NCBI RefSeq assembly: GCF_013341275.1 | Contig: NZ_CP054476.1 | Span: 496,001-560,000, forward strand | Origin: Methyloligella sp. GL2 | GTDB taxonomy: Bacteria > Pseudomonadota > Alphaproteobacteria > Rhizobiales > Methyloligellaceae | Direction of reading: 5' to 3' | DNA: 64,000 bases | Part shown: positions 25,173 through 38,601 of the stretch, one piece after another | How the letters are laid out: every line of letters begins with the position of its first letter | Numbering within the stretch: position 1 is the first letter of the stretch | Made by a program: the position numbers and the translations under genes | Notes under the pieces: model-generated | Database searches by the model: none | Seen by the model: the letters and a program-made list of their open reading frames with translations, nothing else | What the model was told of the DNA's origin: nothing

Positions 25173-26372
25173 CTAGCCGAACGCGGCTTGTAGCCTCTTT
25201 GCCAGATCGAGCAGCGCCTCGTCCCCGCCGGCCCAGCCGATCAGCGAAAGGCCGACGGGGCAGTCTTGCGCTTCGCCGAGGGGCAGTGAGATTTGCGGCA
25301 AGCCGGCATGGCCGGCCGGGCAGGTGAATTCGAGGGTGCGCTCGCGATAGGTCTGGGTCTCCTCGCCATCTTCGGCGGTGTCGGGTTGGGGCAGTGTGGG
25401 GGCCGTGGGCAAGGCGATCAGCGTTCCCGGCGTGCACAGCTCCGTCATGCGGATGCGGGCTTCGTCGCGGATTGTCTCAGCCCATGCGATCTCGGACGGC
25501 GTGATGGCCTCGGCCATATCGAAGCGTTCCTTGATGCCGGAGTCGAGGCGGAGCTTCTGCTCCCGGATCACCGTCAGGACGGTGTTCTGAATTTCGCCGC
25601 CCTGGACGATACGGAAGGCCTCGCGCCAAGTTTCGATCTCATCGCTGGCGAGGACGATGGGCTCGGGCAGGGGCAGCACATCGCCCAAGCCGAGCAAAGC
25701 TTCCGCCGACGCCTCCTCGATCCAGGGATCGGCGGCGGCGAACAGATCCTGGGCGATCAGCAGGCGGGATGGTGCTGCCTCCACCGTTTCGCCTTCGAGC
25801 AGTAGCCGCGCGACCTTTGCCATCAGCGCTGCATCGCGGGTGAACAGCCCTGCCGTGTCGTAGCTCGGGGCGAGCAGGGTGGCGCCCTCCAGCGCGATGC
25901 GGCCATGGGTCGGTCGGAAGCCGTAGAGCCCGCAGAAGCTCGCCGGAATGCGCACCGAACCGCCGGTATCGGTGGCAAGGGCGAAGTCGCACATCTTGGC
26001 CGCAACGCTGGCCGCCGCACCGCAGGAGGAGCCGCCGGCAAGCCGCCCCGGCGCGTTCGGGTTCTCCGGGTTGCCGTAATGGGCGTTGGTGCCGAGCAGG
26101 CTGTAGAAGAACTCGTCGCAGATGGTGATGCCGGTGAGGGATGCGCCTTCGTCGAGCAGGCGGCGGATAATGGGCGCCGTCGTCGTATCCGGCGCGGCAG
26201 CTTGGTAAAAATCGGCGTTGCCGTTGGAGCGCTTGTGCCCCTCGATAGCGAAGAGATCCTTGACGGTGAAGTTCAGCCCGGCGAGCGGGCCTTGCGCCTT
26301 GCCGCGAAGCGGCACATCAAGAGAATGCGGAACGAGGGCATGAACCGGGTCGTTGCTCGGGGCGGCGGTCAT
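25173..26372 (-). CDS. Amidase signature family hydrolase
   Basis: This 399-residue cytosolic enzyme has the Ser-Ser-Lys triad of the amidase family: Lys38 in NFTVKDLF, Ser115/116 in LAGGSSCGAAASVAA, and nucleophile Ser139 in ALATDTGGSVRIPAS. It is on the short side for the family and could be a small-amide hydrolase or a homologue of GatA, but it lacks gatB/gatC neighbours. AAGGAG precedes the ATG at 26372 by 7 nt. The preferred amide is unknown. Confidence 0.88.
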   Translation of the reverse strand: MTAAPSNDPVHALVPHSLDVPLRGKAQGPLAGLNFTVKDLFAIEGHKRSNGNADFYQAAAPDTTTAPIIRRLLDEGASLTGITICDEFFYSLLGTNAHYGNPENPNAPGRLAGGSSCGAAASVAAKMCDFALATDTGGSVRIPASFCGLYGFRPTHGRIALEGATLLAPSYDTAGLFTRDAALMAKVARLLLEGETVEAAPSRLLIAQDLFAAADPWIEEASAEALLGLGDVLPLPEPIVLASDEIETWREAFRIVQGGEIQNTVLTVIREQKLRLDSGIKERFDMAEAITPSEIAWAETIRDEARIRMTELCTPGTLIALPTAPTLPQPDTAEDGEETQTYRERTLEFTCPAGHAGLPQISLPLGEAQDCPVGLSLIGWAGGDEALLDLAKRLQAAFG

Positions 26373-26415
26373 CGAGGTCTCCTTAAGCGGCGATCTGGAG
26401 AGAGAACCCAAATTG

Positions 26416-27639
26416 ATGAAGGCTTCGCAACCCAAGAGCCGCGCGACGGGAAGGCCTGAGGGCCAATCCGGCCGATTTCTGCCCAAGACGGTCTGGGCGC
26501 TCGGCTTCACCTCGCTGTTCATGGATGTGTCCTCGGAGCTGATTCACGGGCTATTGCCGGTGTTCCTGGTGGTGACGCTGGGCGCCAGCGCCGCGGCCCT
26601 CGGCATCATCGAAGGCATTGCCGAGGCGACGGCGCATATCACCCGCGTGTTCTCCGGCTGGCTGTCGGACAGGCTGCAGCGGCGAAAGGCGCTCGCCGTG
26701 GCGGGATATGGGCTTGCCGCGGTCACCAAGCCGCTGTTTCCCCTGGCAAGTGCGGTGTGGCTGGTGGCGTTGGCGCGGTTCCTCGATCGCATCGGCAAGG
26801 GAATCCGCGGCGCACCGCGCGATGCGCTGGTTGCCGATGTCACCGCGCCGGAGACGCGCGGCGCCGCCTTCGGCCTGCGCCAGGCGCTGGATACGGTGGG
26901 CGCCACGCTGGGGCCGCTGCTGGCCATCGGGCTGATGCTGCTGTTCAGCGACAATATTCGCGCCGTCTTATGGTTCGCGGTGATCCCGGCGGCGATTTCC
27001 GTGCTGATCCTGCTCATCTTCGTGCAAGAGCCGCCGCATCGGCAGCAGGATAAAGGCGTGCCGATCCAGGCGCGCGAGATCGGGCAGCTGGGCTGGTTCT
27101 ATTGGGTTGTCGTCGCGGTCGGGGCGGTGTTCACCCTGGCACGGTTCAGCGAGGCGTTCTTGGTGATCCGCGCCCACGATCAGGGGCTTTCCCTGGCGCT
27201 GACGCCCGCGGTGATCGCGGTGATGAGCCTGGTCTATGCCGTCGCGGCCTATCCGGCCGGCCGTCTGCAGGATCGATACGGCGCGCGGCCTTTGCTTCTC
27301 GCCGGGCTCGCCGCTCTGATCGCCGCCGATCTGTTGCTGGCGCTGGGCGGGGGACTTTTCCCGGTTTTCCTTGGTATTGGCCTGTGGGGTCTCCATATGG
27401 GGCTCACGCAAGGCGTGCTGTCGGCCCTGGTCGCAGAAGCCGCGCCGGCGCGTTTGCGCGGCACCGCATTCGGCCTGTTCGGTCTGAGCACGGGGCTGGC
27501 GGCGCTTACGGCCAGCATTTTGGCCGGACTCTTGTGGGATGGAATAGGTCCGGATGCCACCTTCCTGGCCGGAGGCGGTTTTGCGGCGCTTGCGCTGATC
27601 GGCTTCCTTGCCCTTCGCGCCACACCCGGCGAGACTTAG
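26416..27639 (+). CDS. MFS transporter of unknown substrate
   Basis: This 407-residue protein has twelve predicted helices and MFS motifs: GWLSDRLQRRKALAVAGYG (motif A between helices 2 and 3) and GIRGAPRDALVADVTAPETR in the first half. It is divergent from the amidase gene. The ATG at 26416 has GGAGAGAG about 10 nt upstream. Relatives are annotated simply as MFS transporters. No substrate can be assigned. Confidence 0.88.
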   Translation: MKASQPKSRATGRPEGQSGRFLPKTVWALGFTSLFMDVSSELIHGLLPVFLVVTLGASAAALGIIEGIAEATAHITRVFSGWLSDRLQRRKALAVAGYGLAAVTKPLFPLASAVWLVALARFLDRIGKGIRGAPRDALVADVTAPETRGAAFGLRQALDTVGATLGPLLAIGLMLLFSDNIRAVLWFAVIPAAISVLILLIFVQEPPHRQQDKGVPIQAREIGQLGWFYWVVVAVGAVFTLARFSEAFLVIRAHDQGLSLALTPAVIAVMSLVYAVAAYPAGRLQDRYGARPLLLAGLAALIAADLLLALGGGLFPVFLGIGLWGLHMGLTQGVLSALVAEAAPARLRGTAFGLFGLSTGLAALTASILAGLLWDGIGPDATFLAGGGFAALALIGFLALRATPGET

Positions 27640-27688
27640 TTTTGCACGCTGCCGGTGCTATAGAGGCGGCAGGATTTGGAATTCGACG

Positions 27689-28558
27689 ATGGATAACGCA
27701 GCGATCAGCTTCCGCAAGATGAACGGCCTTGGCAACGACTTCGTCGTGCTGGATGGCCGCGACGGCGATCTGCGTCTTAATACGGAGATGGTGGCCGCCA
27801 TCGCCGACCGGAATTCCGGCATTGGCTGCGATCAGCTGATCGTGCTGGAGCCCTCCAATCGGGCCGACCTCTTCATGCGCATCTACAATGCCGATGGCAG
27901 CGAGGTTGCCGCTTGCGGCAATGCCACGCGCTGCGTGGCGGCAATCGCCGCGGTGGAGGCCGGAAAGCTGGACGTCACCATCGAGACGGAAGCGGGGCTG
28001 CTTGCCGCCAAGGTGGGTGCCGATGGGATGGTCAGCGTGGATATGGGCGAGCCGCGGCTTGCCTGGGACCAGATCCCGCTGGCCGAGCCGTTCCACGACA
28101 CCAAGCGGATCGAGCTGCAGCTCGGGCCGATCGACGATCCGGTGCTGCATTCGCCGGCGGTGGCCAATATCGGTAATCCGCATTGCATCTTCTTCGTCGA
28201 AGATGCCGCGGCCCACGATCTTTCCCGTTTCGGGCCGATGGTGGAGAATTATCCGCTGTTTCCGGAGCGGGCCAATGTCTCGCTCGCGGAAGTGATCGGG
28301 CCGGACGCGCTGAAGCTGATCACCTGGGAGCGCGGTGCCGGGCTGACGAAAGCCTGCGGCACCGCGGCTTGTGCCGCGGCGGTCTCGGCGGTGCGGCGGA
28401 AGCTTACCGGCCGCAAGGTGACCGTCAGCCTGCCTGGCGGCGATCTCGTCATCGAATGGCGCGAGGCCGATAACCATATTCTGATGACCGGCCCTTACGC
28501 CCTCGACTATGAGGGTGTATTGCCGGATGAGCTGGTCAAAGCGAAAGCCAGCGCTTGA
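27689..28558 (+). CDS. dapF: Diaminopimelate epimerase
   Basis: This enzyme converts LL- to meso-diaminopimelate for lysine and peptidoglycan. The 289-residue chain starts MDNAAISFRKMNGLGNDFVV and has both active cysteines, Cys76 in AACGNATRC and the second in TKACGTAAC. The length is normal. It begins the run dapF-mtaB-ftsY-yciB. The upstream ribosome site is weak. Confidence 0.97.
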   Translation: MDNAAISFRKMNGLGNDFVVLDGRDGDLRLNTEMVAAIADRNSGIGCDQLIVLEPSNRADLFMRIYNADGSEVAACGNATRCVAAIAAVEAGKLDVTIETEAGLLAAKVGADGMVSVDMGEPRLAWDQIPLAEPFHDTKRIELQLGPIDDPVLHSPAVANIGNPHCIFFVEDAAAHDLSRFGPMVENYPLFPERANVSLAEVIGPDALKLITWERGAGLTKACGTAACAAAVSAVRRKLTGRKVTVSLPGGDLVIEWREADNHILMTGPYALDYEGVLPDELVKAKASA

Positions 28559-28599
28559 GGGCTTCGCGAGCCCCAAGCAATCCGTGCTAGAGAGCCTTC

Positions 28600-29927
28600 A
28601 TGTCCGAGACCGTATTGTCAGACGCTGCACTGTCCGCTGCCGCCGCCGAGGCGCCGGCCGTCGACGATGCGCGTGCCGACGCGCTTGAGATCATCACCTT
28701 CGGCTGCCGCCTGAACTCCTATGAGTCCGAGGTGATGCGCCGCCATGCGCAAGAGGCCGGGCTGACCGATGCGGTGATCGTCAATACCTGCGCGGTGACG
28801 CAAGAAGCGGTGCGCCAGGCGCGCCAGGCGATCCGCCGGGCGCGGCGGGAGCGGCCCGATGCCAAGATCGTGGTGACGGGATGCGCGGCGCAGGTCGATC
28901 CGGAGCAATTCGCCGCCATGGGCGAGATCGACCATGTGGTCGGCAATGCGGAGAAGCTCGAGGGCCGCGTGTTCCAGGGGCTGACGACGCGTGACGACGC
29001 GCGGGTCCAGGTCAACGACATCATGTCGGTGAAGGAGACCGCCGGGCATCTGATCGACGGGTTCGGCAGCCGGGCGCGCGCCTATGTGCAGATCCAGAAT
29101 GGCTGCGATCATCGCTGCACCTTCTGCATCATTCCGTTCGGCCGCGGGCCCTCGCGCTCGGTGCCGGCAGGCGAGGTAGTGCGCCAGGTGCGCGTTCTGG
29201 CCGAGCAAGGCTATGCCGAGGTGGTGCTGACCGGGGTCGACATCACCTCTTACGGCTCCGATCTTCCGGGTGAGCTGACCCTCGGCAAGCTGGTGGCAAA
29301 GCTTCTGAAGCTGGTGCCGGAGCTGCCGCGGCTCCGCCTCTCCTCCATCGATTCCATCGAGGCGGACGAGGCCTTGATGCGGGTGATCGCCGAAGAAGAG
29401 CGGCTGATGCCACATCTGCATCTTTCCCTGCAGGCCGGCGACGACCTCACATTGAAGCGCATGAAGCGGCGTCATAGCCGGGCGCATTCGGTGGCGTTCT
29501 GCGAGGAGGTTCGGCGGCTGCGCCCCGATGTGGTGTTCGGTGCCGATCTGATCGCCGGCTTCCCGACGGAAACCGACGCGATGTTCGCCAATTCCCTGGC
29601 GCTGGTGGACGATTGCGGCCTCACCTTCCTGCATGTCTTCCCGTTCTCGGCGCGGCCGGGAACGCCCGCGGCACGCATGCCTGCGGTGAACGGCAAGACG
29701 GTGACGGAGCGGGCGCGGATCTTGCGCATGCGCGGGAGCGAGGCCTTGAGCGCGCATCTTGAGCGCTCAAGCGGCCGGTCGATCCGCATTCTGATGGAAA
29801 ATGAAACGCAAGGCCGGGCGGAGGACTTTACCCTGGTCAAGATCAATACGCCCTTTGCGCCGGGCCGCCTGGTCGAGGTCAAGGCACATGGCCATGACGG
29901 CCACGCGCTGCTGGCCGAGGTGGTGGC

Positions 29928-29931
<4 letters not shown>
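28600..29931 (+). CDS. mtaB: tRNA threonylcarbamoyladenosine methylthiotransferase MtaB
   Basis: This radical SAM enzyme adds a methylthio group to t6A37 of tRNA. It has the N-terminal cluster domain (ITFGCRLNSYESEVM, VNTCAVTQEA, VTGCAAQ), the radical SAM C-x3-C-x2-C motif in QNGCDHRCTFCIIP, and a TRAM-like end. The 443-residue length is normal. The first about 30 residues are Ala-rich and poorly conserved. Its stop overlaps the ftsY start (ATGA). Confidence 0.95.
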
Positions 29932-31224
<1,293 letters not shown>

Positions 31225-31241
<17 letters not shown>

Positions 31242-31845
31242 TTCAGAAGGCGTTTCCGGAAAGCCCGAAGAGGACGCTCCGGCGATGCTGACCAAGCTCG
31301 CCATCGAGCTCGGGCCTTTGCTGGTATTCTTCGGCGCCAATGCGGTGAGCGGCATCTATGTCGGCACCGCCGCCTTCATGCTCGCGACTCTGGCGGCGCT
31401 GGCTTTCGCACGCATCCGCCATAAGAAGCTGCCGGTCATGCCGCTGCTCAGCGGCGTCATCGTGCTGGTGTTCGGCGGGCTCACCCTCTATCTGCAGGAC
31501 GACACCTTCATCAAGCTCAAGCCGACGGTGGTCTATGTGATCTTCGCCGTGCTGTTGGCTGGGGGCATGATGCTCGGCCGGCCGCTGCTGAAGCTTTTAT
31601 TGGGTGCGGCGGTCGATCTGACCGACGAGGGCTGGCGCAAGCTGACCTATCGCTGGGTGTTCTTCTTCATCGCCATGGCGGTGGTGAACGAGATCGTCTG
31701 GCGGAATTTCTCCACCGATACCTGGGTCGCCTTTAAGGCGTTCGGCTTCCTGCCGCTGACCCTGATCTTTGCTCTGGCTCAGATGCCGCTAATGCAGCGC
31801 TACAGCGTTGCCGGCGACAGCGAGGACCAAAACGCCGCCAGCTGA
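31225..31845 (+). CDS. yciB: Septation protein A / YciB-type inner-membrane protein
   Basis: This 206-residue protein with about five or six helices matches the IspZ/YciB family: KLAIELGPLLVFFGANAV, IRHKKLPVMPLLSGVIVLVF, DEGWRKLTYRWVFFFIAMAVVNE and STDTWVAFKAFG. Family members act in cell-envelope and septum formation. The start codon lies inside the ftsY 3' end with GGGAGAG just before it. Confidence 0.93.
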
Positions 31846-31959
31846 GCGGCGCGAGCGCCACCCGCGTGGCAGCTCTGATCGAGCCTTTCGGCTCGTTTGC
31901 GGCACAGCGAAAATCGGCGGTCGCTTTTTCCCCAATAAATGGTAATAGAAGTAAATTTG

Positions 31960-31996
31960 TACAACCTATAGTTTGATCGGTAGATTTCGGGTTGTA
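31960..31996. promoter_or_regulatory. Inverted repeat in the A/T-rich region upstream of the MarR gene
   Basis: TACAACC (31960-31966) and GGTTGTA (31990-31996) form a perfect 7-bp inverted repeat with a 23-nt spacer, about 75 bp before the MarR start. The patch is notably A/T-rich for this genome. It may be an autoregulatory operator or two half-sites. Confidence 0.4.
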
Positions 31997-32072
31997 GTAA
32001 AGAAGGGGGTTTAAACCCGATTCACGGCGTTAGGGAATGGGAACATGATAGTCTGCAGGGCGATTCCGGAAG

Positions 32073-32510
32073 ATGGCGCAAGGTGATAGCGGACTCGATC
32101 GCTCCGCGATGCATATGCTGCATCGTGCGGGGCAGTTTGCGAACGACATTTTTCTACTCGAGGCGAGCAGCTGCCAGCTGACGCCGCGGCAATTTGCAGT
32201 TCTTGCCGCTGTCGGAGATGAGGAAGGCCTGACGCAAACGGAGCTTGTCGAGCGGACCGGGATCGATCGTTCGACATTGGCCGATATCGTGGCGCGGCTG
32301 CTGTCGCGCGCGCTGATACGCCGGCGCAGGGCAAAACAGGATGGGCGCGCTTACGAGATCAGGCTGACCGAGTCGGGGCTCGCAGCTTTGAAGCAGGCGC
32401 ATCCTTGCGCGGAAGCGGCCGACGAGCGGCTATTGTCGAAGCTGCCGCCCGGAAAGCGCGAAGAGTTTCTGGAATCGCTCAATCTGATCGTCAATCACAC
32501 GAAGGAGTGA
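32073..32510 (+). CDS. MarR-family transcriptional regulator
   Basis: This 145-residue regulator has the winged-helix pattern of MarR: LTPRQFAVLAAVGDEEGLTQ, ELVERTGIDRSTLADIVARL, RRRRAKQDGRAYEIRLTESG, and a C-terminal dimer helix. Ligand and targets are unknown. It is convergent with ccmG (3 bp apart). The inverted repeat at 31960-31996 may be its own operator. Confidence 0.88.
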   Translation: MAQGDSGLDRSAMHMLHRAGQFANDIFLLEASSCQLTPRQFAVLAAVGDEEGLTQTELVERTGIDRSTLADIVARLLSRALIRRRRAKQDGRAYEIRLTESGLAALKQAHPCAEAADERLLSKLPPGKREEFLESLNLIVNHTKE

Positions 32511-32513
32511 GCC

Positions 32514-33185
32514 TTACTTCGTGGCGTTGCCGGTCTCGGCTTTGGGCTCGGCTGTAGTCTCGGCCGTAGCCTTGGCCTTATCGCGCTCAGCTTCGATGCG
32601 GGGCAGGAGTTCGTCGTCGATCGCTTGGCTGGTGAGCGGGCCGATATGGCGGTAGACGATCTTGCCCGTGCCATCGACCACATAGGTCTCCGGCACGCCA
32701 TAGACACCCCAATTGATACCGACGCGGCCGGTCCGGTCTGAGCCGACCCGATCGAACGGATCGCCGAACCGCCCCAGGAAGCTACGCGCGCCTGCGGGGT
32801 CGTCCTTGTAGTTGATACCGAACAGGCGGACGCCCGGCTTCTTGGAAAGTTCGGTGAGGACGGGATGCTCCTCGCGGCAGGGGCCGCACCAGGATGCCCA
32901 GACATTGACGATGGTCGGCTCGCCGGTGGCGAGATCCTTGCTGGAAAAGCCTTGCCGGTGATCCGGGAGCCCCTCGATCGGCGGCAGTGAGAATTCCGGC
33001 ACCGGCTTGTCCAGCAGCGCGGAGGGAAGCCGGTGGGGATCGCCGCTGCCGAGGGCATACCAGAACAGCCCTGCCAGCCCGAGAAAGACGAGCAGCGGCA
33101 GGCTCCAGAGCCAGCCGCTTCGCGGCTTCGCGTCCTGCGCTCCGCCCCTCTTGGCGGCGGCTTTATTGGTCTTGTCTGCACTCAT
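32514..33185 (-). CDS. ccmG: Cytochrome c maturation thioredoxin CcmG/DsbE
   Basis: This membrane-anchored periplasmic thiol reductase keeps apocytochrome c cysteines reduced. It has one N-terminal transmembrane segment (about residues 25-45) and a thioredoxin fold with Cys100-Gly-Pro-Cys103 in WASWCGPC, then the GVPETYVVDGTGKIVYRH region with the cis-Pro context. The Ala/Glu/Thr-rich tail is longer than usual. It overlaps ccmD by 4 nt. Confidence 0.95.
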   Translation of the reverse strand: MSADKTNKAAAKRGGAQDAKPRSGWLWSLPLLVFLGLAGLFWYALGSGDPHRLPSALLDKPVPEFSLPPIEGLPDHRQGFSSKDLATGEPTIVNVWASWCGPCREEHPVLTELSKKPGVRLFGINYKDDPAGARSFLGRFGDPFDRVGSDRTGRVGINWGVYGVPETYVVDGTGKIVYRHIGPLTSQAIDDELLPRIEAERDKAKATAETTAEPKAETGNATK

Positions 33186-33550
33186 TGCGGCGTGCCTTCG
33201 CGGCCTGCCTCGCTTTTGTCGCTGGCGGCCGATTTCGCGGCAGTCCGGCGCGTCGCTGCCGCGCGCGGTTTGCGCTGGGTAGACGCCGGCGTCTTCTTAG
33301 TGCTTGCGGTTTTCCGTTTGGGACTCGCGGCTTTCGCCCTCTTCGATGCGGTTTTGGGCGCGGTGGATTTCGCCTTGTCCGCCGAACGGCGGCGGATGCC
33401 GCGGCGCTCCAGCTCAGCCAGCAGCCGGCGCTGTTTGCGGTCGTCCTTGACGATCGTGAAGGTCAGCGCCGCGATGCCGAGGAAAGTGACGGCATAGGCC
33501 GCCCAGATGAACATCGCATGTGGCCCGAGATCGGGAAAACTCATCGGCAT
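33182..33550 (-). CDS. ccmD: Heme exporter protein CcmD with a long Lys/Ala-rich tail
   Basis: Residues 1-50 form a typical CcmD: one membrane span (HAMFIWAAYAVTFLGIAALT) then the basic DDRKQRRLLAELERRGIRRR. From about residue 55 to 122 a Lys/Ala/Ser/Thr-rich tail follows (for example KRAKAASPKRKTASTKKTP), of histone H1-like composition. Most CcmD proteins stop near residue 50-60. The gene lies between ccmC (11-bp gap) and ccmG (4-nt overlap). The start at 33550 or 33544 is uncertain. Confidence 0.85.
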   Translation of the reverse strand: MPMSFPDLGPHAMFIWAAYAVTFLGIAALTFTIVKDDRKQRRLLAELERRGIRRRSADKAKSTAPKTASKRAKAASPKRKTASTKKTPASTQRKPRAAATRRTAAKSAASDKSEAGREGTPQ

Positions 33551-33561
33551 GGGCTTGGCTC

Positions 33562-34290
33562 TCAGGCGGCGGCGCGTTGCGCCTCGATCTGCTGCAGCGC
33601 CCCGACGCGGCGGCGCAGGATCTCCGCGCGCATGGCCAGAAAATGCAGCAGCAGGAACAGACAGGTGAAGGCGCCGGCCATCACGAAGAGCGGCGCCAGC
33701 AGGGACGGATCGATGGTGGAGCCGCCCATGCGGAACACGCTGGCGGGCTGATGCAGGGTATTCCACCAATCGACGGAGAATTTGATGATCGGCACGTTGA
33801 CGAAGCCGACCAGCGCCAAAATCGCGGCGGCCTTGCCGGCGCGGCTGGGTTCGTCGATGGCCTCCCACAGGGCAATCAGTCCGAGATAGAGCAGGAACAG
33901 CACCAGCATGGAGGTGAGCCGCGCATCCCAGACCCAATAGGTGCCCCACATCGGCTTGCCCCAAAGCGAACCGGTAATCAGGGCCAGAAAGGTGAAGGTG
34001 GCGCCGATGGGGGCCGCGGTCTTTCCGGCGACGTCGGCCAGCGGATGGCGCCAGATCAGGCTGCCCAGCGCGGCGATGGCGATCACGGTATAGGCCATCA
34101 TGGCGAGCCAGGCGCTCGGCACATGGATGAACATGATCTTCACGGTCTCGCCCTGCTGGTAATCGGGCGGGGCGACGAAGAAGGATAGATACAGCCCCAC
34201 GGCGAACAGGATCACGGTCAGGCCCGTGAGCCAGGGGAGCACGATACGGACGAGCTCGAGGAAGCGCGTGGGGTTTGCAAGGCTGATCAT
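33562..34290 (-). CDS. ccmC: Heme exporter membrane protein CcmC
   Basis: This six-span inner-membrane protein handles heme for CcmE. The tryptophan-rich WWD-type motif is visible in GKPMWGTYWVWDARLTSMLV, flanked by conserved histidines (FIHVPSAW and LHQPASVF). The 242-residue length is normal. It is part of ccmA-B-C-D-G on the minus strand. Confidence 0.96.
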   Translation of the reverse strand: MISLANPTRFLELVRIVLPWLTGLTVILFAVGLYLSFFVAPPDYQQGETVKIMFIHVPSAWLAMMAYTVIAIAALGSLIWRHPLADVAGKTAAPIGATFTFLALITGSLWGKPMWGTYWVWDARLTSMLVLFLLYLGLIALWEAIDEPSRAGKAAAILALVGFVNVPIIKFSVDWWNTLHQPASVFRMGGSTIDPSLLAPLFVMAGAFTCLFLLLHFLAMRAEILRRRVGALQQIEAQRAAA

Positions 34291-34350
34291 CGGGTCGATC
34301 TAATGGCTTTATCCGTTGGGCGCAATCGGTGAGGCGGCGATTTGGTTTCC

Positions 34351-35022
34351 CTATCGCAGTGCGGCACGAAGCGCGGCGGCGGCGGCAATGGGCGACAACA
34401 CCAGGCTGGCGAGGCTTATGCCGCAAAGGATCATAAGGGGTGCCCAGGGCGAGGCCGGGCCGGTGATGCTGGCCGAAACCGTGGCGACGCCGAAGATCAG
34501 CGCCGGCACGTAGAGCGGCAGGATCATCAGCGCCATCAGCACGCCGCTGCGCCGCAAGCCCAGAGTGAGGCCTGCGCCGATGGCGGCGACGAAGCTGACC
34601 GCCGGGGTGCCGGCCAAGAGCGAGAGCACCAGGAAGCCGGAGGATTCGATGGGCAGGTTCAAAAGCAGTCCCAGCACCGGCGCCAGCAAGGTGAGCGGGA
34701 TGCCGGTGGTGATCCAATGGGCGAGGCTCTTGATGCCGGCGACCAGCTCCAGGGGCAGGGGACCGAGCGTGAGCAGGTCGAGGCTGCCATCCTCGTAGTC
34801 GTTGTGGAAGATGCGGTCGGCGGAGAGAAGCCCGGCCAGCAGCAGGGCCACCCATAAGATGCCCGGTGCGATGCGCGACAACAGGTTGAGATCGGGGCCG
34901 AGGCCGAGCGGGGTCAGCACGATCACCGCGAAATAGAAGCCGAGCGCGGTGCCGATGGCGCCGCCTTCGCGCCAGGCGAGACGGAGGTCGCGGCCAAGCA
35001 GGGCAAGAGCGGCGCGGATCAT
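34351..35022 (-). CDS. ccmB: Heme exporter membrane protein CcmB
   Basis: This 223-residue six-span permease partners with the CcmA ATPase. Motifs are LGRDLRLAWREGG, DRIFHNDYEDGSLDLLTLGPLP and KSLAHWITTGIPLTLLAPVL. It overlaps ccmA by 4 nt. A 60-bp gap precedes ccmC. Confidence 0.96.
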   Translation of the reverse strand: MIRAALALLGRDLRLAWREGGAIGTALGFYFAVIVLTPLGLGPDLNLLSRIAPGILWVALLLAGLLSADRIFHNDYEDGSLDLLTLGPLPLELVAGIKSLAHWITTGIPLTLLAPVLGLLLNLPIESSGFLVLSLLAGTPAVSFVAAIGAGLTLGLRRSGVLMALMILPLYVPALIFGVATVSASITGPASPWAPLMILCGISLASLVLSPIAAAAALRAALR

Positions 35023-35648
35023 GATGCGCGCCTCTTGCCGAGATCGAGGCGATGGGCGAAGGCAAGCGACATCGGGATGTGGCTGGTGACGACGGCCATG
35101 CCGCCCTCCTCCAGATGCTCGGCGATCATGTCGCGCAAATGCCGGGTGGAGGCGCGGTCGAGCGAGACCGACGGCTCATCCAGCAGCCAGAGCGGCCGCG
35201 GGGCGACGGCAAGGCGCAGCAGGGCCAATTTCCGCTTCTGCCCGGCGGAGAGCAGTGCGCCGGGAAGCTGGGCGATGGGATCGAGGCCGAAACGGGCGAG
35301 CACCGTTTCCAGCCGCTCCTCGTTAAGGGGCGGGCCGCCGTAATATTCGCACCAAAACTGCAGGTTCTCGGCCACCGACAGGCTGGTTTTGATGCCGTTG
35401 AGATGGCCGACATAGTGGAGCTGCTCGTAGAGCGGCTGGTCCGTTGCCGGGGACAGCGCGATCTCGCCATGCTCCAGCGGCAGGAGGCCTGCCAGACCGC
35501 GCAGGAGCGTGGTCTTGCCGACGCCGTTGGGACCGGTCAGCAGCAACGCCTCGCCGGACTTCAGCGCGAAGCTCAGCTTCTCGAAGATGAGCCTTCCGCC
35601 GCGCCGGCAGGAAAGATTGCGCGCCCGAAGGCTCTTTGCTCTCGCCAT
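35019..35648 (-). CDS. ccmA: Heme exporter ATP-binding protein CcmA
   Basis: This 209-residue ABC ATPase drives the release of holo-CcmE. Walker A is TGPNGVGKTTLLRGLAG, the signature is LSAGQKRKLALLRL and Walker B is PLWLLDEPSVSLD. I chose the ATG at 35648 (MARAKSLRARNLSCRRGGRL), which matches family length; the frame is open further upstream without conservation. Confidence 0.95.
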   Translation of the reverse strand: MARAKSLRARNLSCRRGGRLIFEKLSFALKSGEALLLTGPNGVGKTTLLRGLAGLLPLEHGEIALSPATDQPLYEQLHYVGHLNGIKTSLSVAENLQFWCEYYGGPPLNEERLETVLARFGLDPIAQLPGALLSAGQKRKLALLRLAVAPRPLWLLDEPSVSLDRASTRHLRDMIAEHLEEGGMAVVTSHIPMSLAFAHRLDLGKRRAS

Positions 35649-35713
35649 TGCTGCCTGTTTAACCAATCTCCGCCGCTTTGCCGGGCGATTGAGCGCCGCG
35701 CGGTCATCGCGCA

Positions 35714-35742
35714 TTGTCACCTGTCTGCAAGCGGCTTTATAT
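35714..35742 (+). promoter_or_regulatory. Likely promoter of acnA
   Basis: TTGTCA (35714-35719), a 17-bp spacer and TTATAT (35737-35742) form a sigma70-like promoter in the ccmA/acnA divergent gap. It would give acnA a leader of about 105 nt. Confidence 0.5.
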
Positions 35743-35856
35743 AGTTTGAACGCGGAAGCCAAGAGCAGGGACGGTTGACTGCTTCGTGCGCGGGGGCGCG
35801 GCGCGAGGCTTGCATCGGCTTTCGTGACATCCGCACGGTTGTAACGGGAGATTGTA

Positions 35857-38556
<2,700 letters not shown>

Positions 38557-38601
38557 AAAGCGTTGCTCTTGGCGAACTCAACGTCTCGTCTCATAGATTG
38601 C

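Noticed and set aside
33551-35065. Long extension of the ccmD frame across ccmC and ccmB
   Set aside because: Arg-rich translation typical of a wrong frame in high-GC DNA, while ccmC and ccmB are clear in the other frame.
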